This document shows positions 57,180-64,000 of a DNA stretch of 64,000 bases, piece after piece; position 1 is the stretch's first letter; every line of letters begins with the position of its first letter. The notes beneath the pieces were generated by a model. It had not been told where the DNA came from, did not search any database, and saw nothing but the letters and a program-made list of their open reading frames with translations. Source of the DNA: Linnemannia schmuckeri. Its lineage: Eukaryota; Mortierellomycota; Mortierellomycetes; Mortierellales; Mortierellaceae. The position numbers were made by a program, and so were the translations under genes. The stretch covers positions 2,728,001 to 2,792,000 of the forward strand of contig JANATG010000004.1 of the NCBI GenBank assembly GCA_029449235.1. Direction: 5' to 3'.

Positions 57180-60100
57180 CGCCAATGTTGAACAACTTTC
57201 AACTGCAACAACCACCACAGCCCTCCACATTGGATAATAACGCCGACGCATCAAAGACTGGTCAGACACCTGGTGGCGACATAAACGACGATCTTTTCGG
57301 GCTGGATTCCTTCGTAGACTTTACCGACATGGGCCCTCCCACGACAGCATCACAGTCCAGTCCTCCAAAATCGTCTGATGAAAATGGTGGCGCATCAAAC
57401 GAGGGTGCTTCCACGGTAGCCGCCACCACCACCACTAACAACAACGCCAACGCCAGCAACAATAACGCGAGCGCCGCCAGTACCAACACAAACAACTCTA
57501 CAGTCAACACCAACGCCACCAATAACAACAACAACGCCAACAACGGTGGTGCTAATGGCCAGAACCCTATGGCAACAGGACCTGCATTCAACCAAGCGAC
57601 TGGTTCGCCTTCGTCATTCCCAGGAACCTCAGGACAAGCGCAAATGCAGCAACCTCAACAATCACTTTCACAGCCTCAGCAGACTCAGCAGAATCAACAA
57701 ACGCCAGCAGCAGCATTGAACTTGCAGAGGCAACAGATGCAGCAACTGCAACAGCAGCAACAGTTGAACCAGAACCGGAATGGCATGAGCCCCATCAACC
57801 ACACCCCTCCTGGCATGATGATGCAGCCCTCACCACAACAACAACAGTTGCAGCAGCTCCAGCAACAACAGGCCCAGCAGCAAGCTCAAGGTCAGCCCCA
57901 GCAACCAGGCCAGCAGATGCCCAATGGAGTGACCCCAGGTATGCCTTTCATCTCCATGGAAATGCGTCAGCAGATGAACCTTCTTCAACAAGCGAGCCGG
58001 CAACGATACCAGAACACCTTGGAAGAAATTCAGCGGCGGCAGCAACAAGCACTTCTTGCAGCCAACGGAGACGCGGCAGTGATTGCTACGGTGAACTCCC
58101 AGTTCGACAACATGCGGGAACAAGCGGCTCAGCAACAGCAGTTTCAGTCCGAGATGCAGATGAGAAGCTTTCGACAGCAGATCATGCAGCAACAAGCTGC
58201 AGCGGCTGCGGCGGCTGCAGGCCAAGGCATCAACCAGAGTCCCAAGATGGTGCCGAATGCTCTGGGCAACATGATGATGGGGCAGACCCCTCAGCAAAAA
58301 CAGCAGCAGCTCTTGGCACAGCAGCAGGGCGTTTTCGGCTCTCCTCCTTATACCCCTCAGCAGCAAGCGCAAAATCAGCAGTTGCAGATGCAGATGAACC
58401 TCCAGGGACAACAACATCTGCAAGGGACGCCTCAGATGCAGCAGCAGATGCTTCAGCGTCAACAACTCGAGCAATTACAGCAACAACAAAAGCAGCAACA
58501 GCAGCAGCAGCAACAAGGACAGCTTCCACAACAGCAACTTCCTCAGCATTTGCAGAGCGTGAACGGCATTACCGCGAACAATGTACTCGCAGGCGGTACA
58601 GGAGCGAAGGCAAGGAAGCAGCAAGGATCTCAGCCCACTTCAGCTCAATCATCGCCGTCTCCAGCCAACGCTAGTCTGCCTATCATTCACAATGTTATTC
58701 CCAACTTGAACATTGACTACACGACGATCACCGGGGATGAGTTCGAGGAGCAGCTCCGGGATTTTATGAAGAATCGCAACACCCCTTTGCCAACCAAGAT
58801 TCCAAGCATGGGCAGCAAGAAGATCAACCTCTTGTTGTTGTTCCGCATTTCTATGTCAATGGGAGGAATGGAGAGTGTAAGTGCTCTTTTTCATTAGCTG
58901 TGTATCCAGCAGCAAGGTTTTTTAAACGCTTTGCTAACATTTCTCTACCTTGTTTTATCGCTGCACGATATTATAGGTCTCAAAGCAAAAGGCGTGGAAG
59001 AGCATCGCAAGTCAGCTGGATATCCCGGACACACTTGCGACCGCAGCTCAAACACTTCGGAAACATTATTCACTCCTTTTGCACCCCTTTGAGGAGGCTC
59101 TCACGCTTGCCAAGAATTCTGGCATGACCGTCCATCCATCACTTGGTGTTGTACCCGTGATTCCATTGCCAGACCCCATGGAGAACCAAGGTATGTTATA
59201 TCAATTGCGTATATATACAAATGCCACGATGCTTCGCAGTTAGAGTATACTTTACTGACAAGTCTTCTCGCTACTTTTAATTTCCATAGATATGAATTTA
59301 GGTCTTCAACAGTCGGTGCCAATGGGTCAAATGGGTCAAATGGGACAGATGAACCAGATGAACCAGATGGGTCAGATGGCAGGTCAGATGGCACAGATGG
59401 GACAAATGGGACAAATGGGACAGATGGGTATGGGAGCCCCTCACCTTCTCCATCAGCAAGGGTTCCCAGCTAATCCTATGATGCAGCAACACCAGATGCA
59501 ACAGCTTCAACAACATCAACTCCAGCTATACCAACAACAACAGCAGCAACTCCAGCAGCAGCAACTTCAACAACAGCAGCAGCAGTTACTCCAACAGCAA
59601 CAGGCACAGCAACAACAGCAACAGATGCAGCAGCAGCAATTACAACAACAACAACAACAGCAGGCTCAACAACAGGCGCAGCAACAGTCCCAGCAGCCAC
59701 AAGCGCAACAGCAGCCACACTTGCCTAATGCTCGGATCCCAACCACTGGCCCTATGGCTTCTTCGGGTCCAGCCTCCAATGTGTCTGCGCGGTTCTCTCC
59801 CTACCCTACTGCCATGCTTTTGAAGCAAGCTCAGGCACAGGCACAAGCTCAGGCCCAGGCCCAAGCGCAAGCTCAGGCTCAAGCAGTGCCATCGGCTGCC
59901 GGTGGCTCCATGCCAGGCCAGGATCCCTCTGCTGGTACGACACCTGACCTTGGACAAGCAACTGCAGGGCAGGACAAGGATCCCAATACTTCCCAGGGTG
60001 AATCACAGGGTGATGCCTCGGCTCCCGTCTCAGCAGACGCGCAGGCACTGCCCGCATCCTCAGTACCCACTGCGCAGGCGCCAGGCGCAGCTGACGGATC

Positions 60101-62261
60101 TGGACAGGACGCGTCAAGTGCAAGAGCAACCGGAGCAGGAGCAGAAGGTGTCGCCGTTGATCCTAATGCTGCGAAGCAAGCTCCAGGCGGCGAAGTCCCT
60201 GCAGTCAGCGGCGCTTCGGTTGCCAATATGCAAGGACCAGGAGCGCCTGGTAGACCCACGGCTGCCTCAACGGGTCTTCCCGAGTCGACTCTTGGATTCG
60301 CTCAAGCTATGATGGCTGTCCCAGTACCAGTTATTACATTGCCATCGTCGTTACCCCATGGACATGGACCTCACGGACAGGTTGATGCAGCCAAGGTATC
60401 AGCTCAACCAGCTGCATTGAACAAAACAGCGCCTATTCCAGTGAAAGAGCCATCGCCGGTTGTAGAAGAGCCACCTATGGCGATTGCATACCACCCCATC
60501 ACAAGAGCAGTCGACACCTACGGCGGCATTGACATCCTGGCCATGGAAAAATTTCACATCCCACACTATGTTCCAGGACGTGAATATCTTGGTAAATCAC
60601 GTTCGTTGTTATTTATTTAACTTTTGTTATCATACATCTTACCTTTCGCATTTCATTAACATATTTTTGCGTTTTCATGTGTAGGCGTGGTGGATATTCA
60701 TGCACTAATCATGTCGCTAAAGTCAGGAATGAAGATGGAGGTGACGACTGCGCTGAACACCCTGTCGACCCTCACAAAACAAGATTCAGACAACTTACAA
60801 CTTGCGCGGTGTCCGGAGCTGTTGGATACAATACTGGACCTGACGGAGGAGACGTTTGACAGTTGGAAAGTGGGCGAGGGCATTCAAATGGCATCACTCC
60901 AACCTGAACTGGTAGAGGACGCGATAGATACGGAAGCACATGTCAAGTCGGTGGCCCCACCACCACCACCGATCTTCTCACAGAGGGCCCGCTTTGATAC
61001 CTACGAGGAGCTGTTTGAGGCCAGCGTAGATGAGGCATGTCACTTGATGGAGATCCAACCAGGCTCGCGGATGTTGATGGATGATGAGGAAGTCGATTCG
61101 GATACGGAGACAGAGTCATCACAGGCGACACTTCGGTTCCAGGAATGGTCGTCCAATAAGGACCAGTTCTTGGCACTCTCTAACCTCCTTCGAAATCTCT
61201 CGTTCTCCCCGGGCAATTTCGAGTTTTTGGCGCAGTACCCACGATTCCTGCAGGTCCTGAAGGGCACGCTTTTGAGGTTGCAGATGAAGGGCCTTTCCCA
61301 GTCGTTTGGTGCTGGAGCACAGGGTGTCAAGAGCGATACCGAAGAGTCTAATGCCGTACGGAGTAGTGGCAGCAACAACGACGACACCATTACCATAACG
61401 ACATCTACGGCAGAGGAGTCATCAAGGTCATTGGAGGAAACATACCAGAAGAACGGCTGGCTTCCTTCGACTGGGGCCTTGACGATCCTTGAGCACCGGA
61501 AAGACATTTTGACGATCTTGGCCAACCTCTCGGGATACCTGATTCTACCAGACTCAGACAGCGCGCAGTGGATCATGATTTTGATCCTGGACTTTCTCCA
61601 AGCTCAGGACACGTACTATGCCAGTCTAGCCTTGGAGGCGATTGCCAAGCTCGGGATCAGTCATGACAACCGGTTATTGCTGTCGAGCGTCGATCGGGAT
61701 TTGAGGATGGAGGGCGTGAAACAACGGAATGGTGGACGGTTGCCGACTCGGAATCCAAAGTCGTCGTCTTCAAGTCATCATCATCACAACCACCGCAGCC
61801 ACCAGAACCACCAGTTGAATTTTGATGAGCCGGAAAAGTGGGAGTCTGGTGGATTCCTGTTACCTTTGTTTGAGTCGATTTCTGCAATGCTGGCGCAGGC
61901 GCTGACGACGGTGACGGCACAACAGGCGACGGGAGTGGTGATGCCACATTCGGGACTGGCACATTTGGAGACGTTGATGTTGGCGGCGTACAATCTGGCG
62001 GCGTTGTCGGAGATGGATTTCCGGCGATATATGGTGTTGCAGCCCGGATTTGTGAGTTGTCTGTTGAGGCTGAGCGTGATACTGGCGGATGTGCGAACGC
62101 CGGCGTACACGTCTGCGAGCATGCGGACGGTAGAGACTCTGCGGGTTATCTCGAAGGATAATGAGCACCTCTTGGTCCAGTACACCGAGGTCATTGCCAA
62201 GGCCGCGATGCAACCACATATCCACCCTAAGGTCTTGGACGATCTTATGTGTGTCCTGTAG
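56490..62261 (+). CDS. SWI1: SWI1-like ARID subunit of the SWI/SNF chromatin-remodelling complex
   Basis: Five exons (56490-56571, 56826-58876, 58977-59190, 59290-60591, 60685-62261) encode 1741 residues. Residues ~30-640 are Gln/Asn-rich, with a 24-residue poly-Q at 57107-57178 and an acidic patch (NDDLFGLDSFVDFTD). An ARID DNA-binding domain follows at ~665-745 (EFEEQLRDFMKNRNTPLP, then WKSIASQLDIPDT and LRKHYSLLLHPFEEA). Residues ~785-1200 are again low complexity, with MGQ repeats, poly-Q and a (QA)n run, ending in YGGIDILAMEKFHIPHYVPG. The C-terminal ~525 residues are helical, armadillo-like, and match the SWI1/BAF250 C-terminal region (FLALSNLLRNLSFSPGNFEF, LTILANLSGYLILPD). It is a nuclear protein. 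A second in-frame acceptor (exon 2 from 56841) would remove five codons. Confidence 0.9.
57107..57178 (+). repeat. SWI1: CAA/CAG repeat encoding 24 glutamines in SWI1
   Basis: Twenty-four consecutive Gln codons, most of them CAA, with short CAG interruptions. It is the longest of many Q runs in this gene and a probable site of length variation. Confidence 0.95.
59820..59885 (+). repeat. SWI1: (Gln-Ala)n coding repeat in SWI1
   Basis: Alternating Gln and Ala codons for about ten dipeptides, with synonymous variation between GCA, GCC, GCT and GCG. That variation suggests age or selection on the protein rather than recent slippage. Confidence 0.9.
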
Positions 62262-62555
62262 AGTAAAGCGTCGACGTCGGGTTTGGAGGGGAGTGGATTT
62301 TTTTATCCCAGGAGGGATTTGTCGATACAACAACAACAACGAGAGCAACACACTATTCTTACTATTAGACCCTCCTTTTTTATTGCAATCAAAAACATAG
62401 TTCTTATTTCTTGTACTTTCTGTTTGTTAGTGAAGAGTGTTTTCTATTGAGAGGTCGTTGGTCTCTTGTTGGTGGGATGGCTTCAGGGAAACTTAAGGTG
62501 AAATTCACGTAAAATGACTTTGCAAAAAAATCAGCCAACACAAACCACCATCGCC

Positions 62556-62598
<43 letters not shown>

Positions 62599-62764
62599 CC
62601 ATAGCGGCAACACAGGGGAAACTATCAACTATCACCAAACGTGACCGCACAAGGACAGGTCGCCTATTCTAAGGATACAGAACCTTTCGTGAGAGGTACG
62701 TCGTACCGTCTTTTTCTGGTAAGCTAGTCTATGTATTTTGTTGGTGCTATAGACTCTGTATTTA
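62262..62764. other. SWI1 3' flank
   Basis: No gene seen. It contains a (CAA)n microsatellite at 62557-62599 and AT-rich DNA. No canonical AATAAA lies close to the SWI1 stop. Confidence 0.6.
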
Positions 62765-62890
62765 CGATGTAAGCTCCAGCGCCTTTTCCATGAGAGGAAA
62801 TAGCGTGTCATCAGATGCCTGCGAGCCGGGTTTCGCTTGAGGAAGGATATAGACACCCTTACGGTGCTCTTCAAGTCACTGATTCCGTAA
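62765..62890 (-). pseudogene. Fragment of a STAND (NACHT) gene, region just before the P-loop (relic C)
   Basis: The minus strand reads LRNQ, a TGA stop, then LEEHRKGVYILPQAKPG and SQASDDTLFPLMEKALELTS, ending in TAA. This aligns without gaps to residues directly before the NACHT P-loop of the intact gene 46 kb away (LRQQRIDEYKRGVYIPPLAK and DDDLFPLLEKVVEFLG). One internal stop replaces a charged residue. No P-loop or other domain could be followed beyond 62765, and upstream similarity is lost past 62890. Confidence 0.72.
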
Positions 62891-63382
62891 TTTGTACTGT
62901 GTGATGAGAAGAGTGAGTCGGGAGTTGATCAATTGACGATGCGGAGGGTGTGTTGAATGAGCGGCGAGACGTCTATGGGTGCAAATACATGGATCAAACA
63001 TAACAACACAACGGCAGAGTGTTAGTGACTTTTGCAGCACTTATTTTCCTCGACTGTATGTTTGCTCATCCAAATGCAAGGCGAGAACATGCACTCAGAA
63101 ACAAAACTCCACAGCACCCACCCTTTGTTGTGGCAGTGCCTTTTTTCATTTAACTACTCGGAAGGTTGACTGGCTAACAGTGCCAGGTAGGCTTGTTTGT
63201 TGAAGAGAAGAGGGAGTCTTTATTTTGTAAGTCAGAAATCGAGAGAAAGGGAAATGATCGGTGAGTGTTCGGCATCGCCCAACCAAAAACCAAACCTACT
63301 ACTTCACGGAAGGAAATAACGCTATCCAAGAGTGTAATTTTTTTTTTCTTTCGTTACCAAAAAATACACGTATTTTTGCTAT

Positions 63383-63422
<40 letters not shown>

Positions 63423-64000
63423 GATTTGGCTTGTAAAAGAAAGGAAGTGCAGTTGGTGTGGAAGGAGGCACTGACCCGTAAACTAACGACAAGTGATATG
63501 AGGAGCGTTAGAAATATCTTGTTAGAGAAGTCTGGTCAAGTTGTTTTGAGGTTCTTTTTCTTTTCGCAGAAAAGTTTACGTGTTGTATTGGCGGAGAGAT
63601 ACTCATACATTGAATTGTATTTGTGTGATTACAGAGTAGATTCCAAATGGAGGGATCTGACAAACAAAAAAAGACGAATACAAACGAGGAGGCGGAAAGG
63701 ATGGATGTTGAGTGGAAGGATGTGTATCGGTGATGGAAGGGATGACGAAGAGGATGTCGGGAAGATCAAGAAGAGAAAAAAGGAAAAAGAGCAAGCAAGG
63801 GTAAGAAACAAAAAGACCGTATGAAAGGGTGCTCTTGGTTTTTGCTGTTTTTTAAAGTTCGTCGGCTGTGCTTGTAGATCGCCATTCAACCATTGGCCAC
63901 GCTTGTCACACCTTTGCCTTTGCACAATCGACAACATCGTCCGTGTTGAAGTGGACTAAGTGTAATGATCCTCTTTAATATATTTCTACCGTCAGCCATA
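62891..64000. other. Right-end region without a recognisable gene
   Basis: Frames here are short or low-complexity. A 36-nt poly-T tract (63386-63421) is the longest homopolymer in the window. A purine-rich frame at 63640-63824 has no recognisable content. The next gene may lie past the edge. Confidence 0.5.
63386..63421. repeat. 36-nt poly-T tract
   Basis: Uninterrupted T run on the plus strand, longest homopolymer in the window. Confidence 0.95.

Noticed and set aside
57830..58529. Leu- or Ala/Val-rich minus-strand frames in the SWI1 region
   Set aside because: They are complements of CAG/CAA repeats; no start context, motifs or exon chain.
1..64000. tRNA, rRNA, CRISPR arrays, transposase or reverse-transcriptase genes
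   Set aside because: No B-box-like tRNA sequence with a foldable cloverleaf, no rRNA-like sequence, no spaced direct-repeat array and no transposon protein motifs were found by eye.

Overview
The window is nuclear DNA of a filamentous fungus. Genes are rich in introns (up to nine coding exons), the introns are short GT-AG introns, intergenic tracts are pyrimidine- or purine-rich, and long A/T homopolymers are common. A pentapeptide-linked NACHT/WD40 STAND protein, a cobalamin adenosyltransferase, an intact NAD-glutamate dehydrogenase and GRIM-19 together point to an early-diverging lineage, most likely Mortierellomycota (Mortierella and relatives). That placement is an inference from gene content, not from a marker gene.

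Layout. 1-2.9 kb: 5' part of a Cdc25-type Ras exchange factor (SH3, then WW) that runs off the left edge. 4.3-7.2 kb: calmodulin-dependent protein kinase I with two microexons of 11 and 8 nt. 7.8-9.3 kb: RXT2-like subunit of the Rpd3L histone deacetylase complex. 10.2-19.1 kb: a STAND (NLR-like) cluster on the minus strand, with one intact intronless 1942-residue gene flanked by two decayed WD40 relics. 20.3-24.5 kb: CSC1/OSCA-type mechanosensitive channel. 26.2-29.5 kb: NAD-specific glutamate dehydrogenase. 33.1-35.5 kb: ATP:cob(I)alamin adenosyltransferase. 35.8-36.9 kb: complex I subunit NDUFA13/GRIM-19. 37.2-40.7 kb: three-KH-domain RNA-binding protein, divergent from prefoldin subunit 3 (41.1-42.2 kb). 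42.9-45.0 kb: SCP/Psr1-like phosphatase. 45-49.9 kb: no gene seen. 49.9-52.5 kb: DENND11/LCHN-like protein, divergent from S-adenosylhomocysteine hydrolase (53.7-55.5 kb). 56.5-62.3 kb: Q-rich ARID protein SWI1. 62.77-62.89 kb: a further relic of a STAND gene, matching the stretch just before the NACHT P-loop.

Most genes are unrelated housekeeping or signalling genes. Those with a shared theme are the Ras exchange factor and CaMKI (nutrient and calcium signalling), RXT2 and SWI1 (chromatin), and glutamate dehydrogenase with NDUFA13 (mitochondrial catabolism). The accessory part is the STAND cluster and its distant relic, which shows birth and death of an innate-immunity-like family. Splice sites were placed by eye, requiring reading-frame continuity and conserved family motifs across each junction; no transcript data were used.
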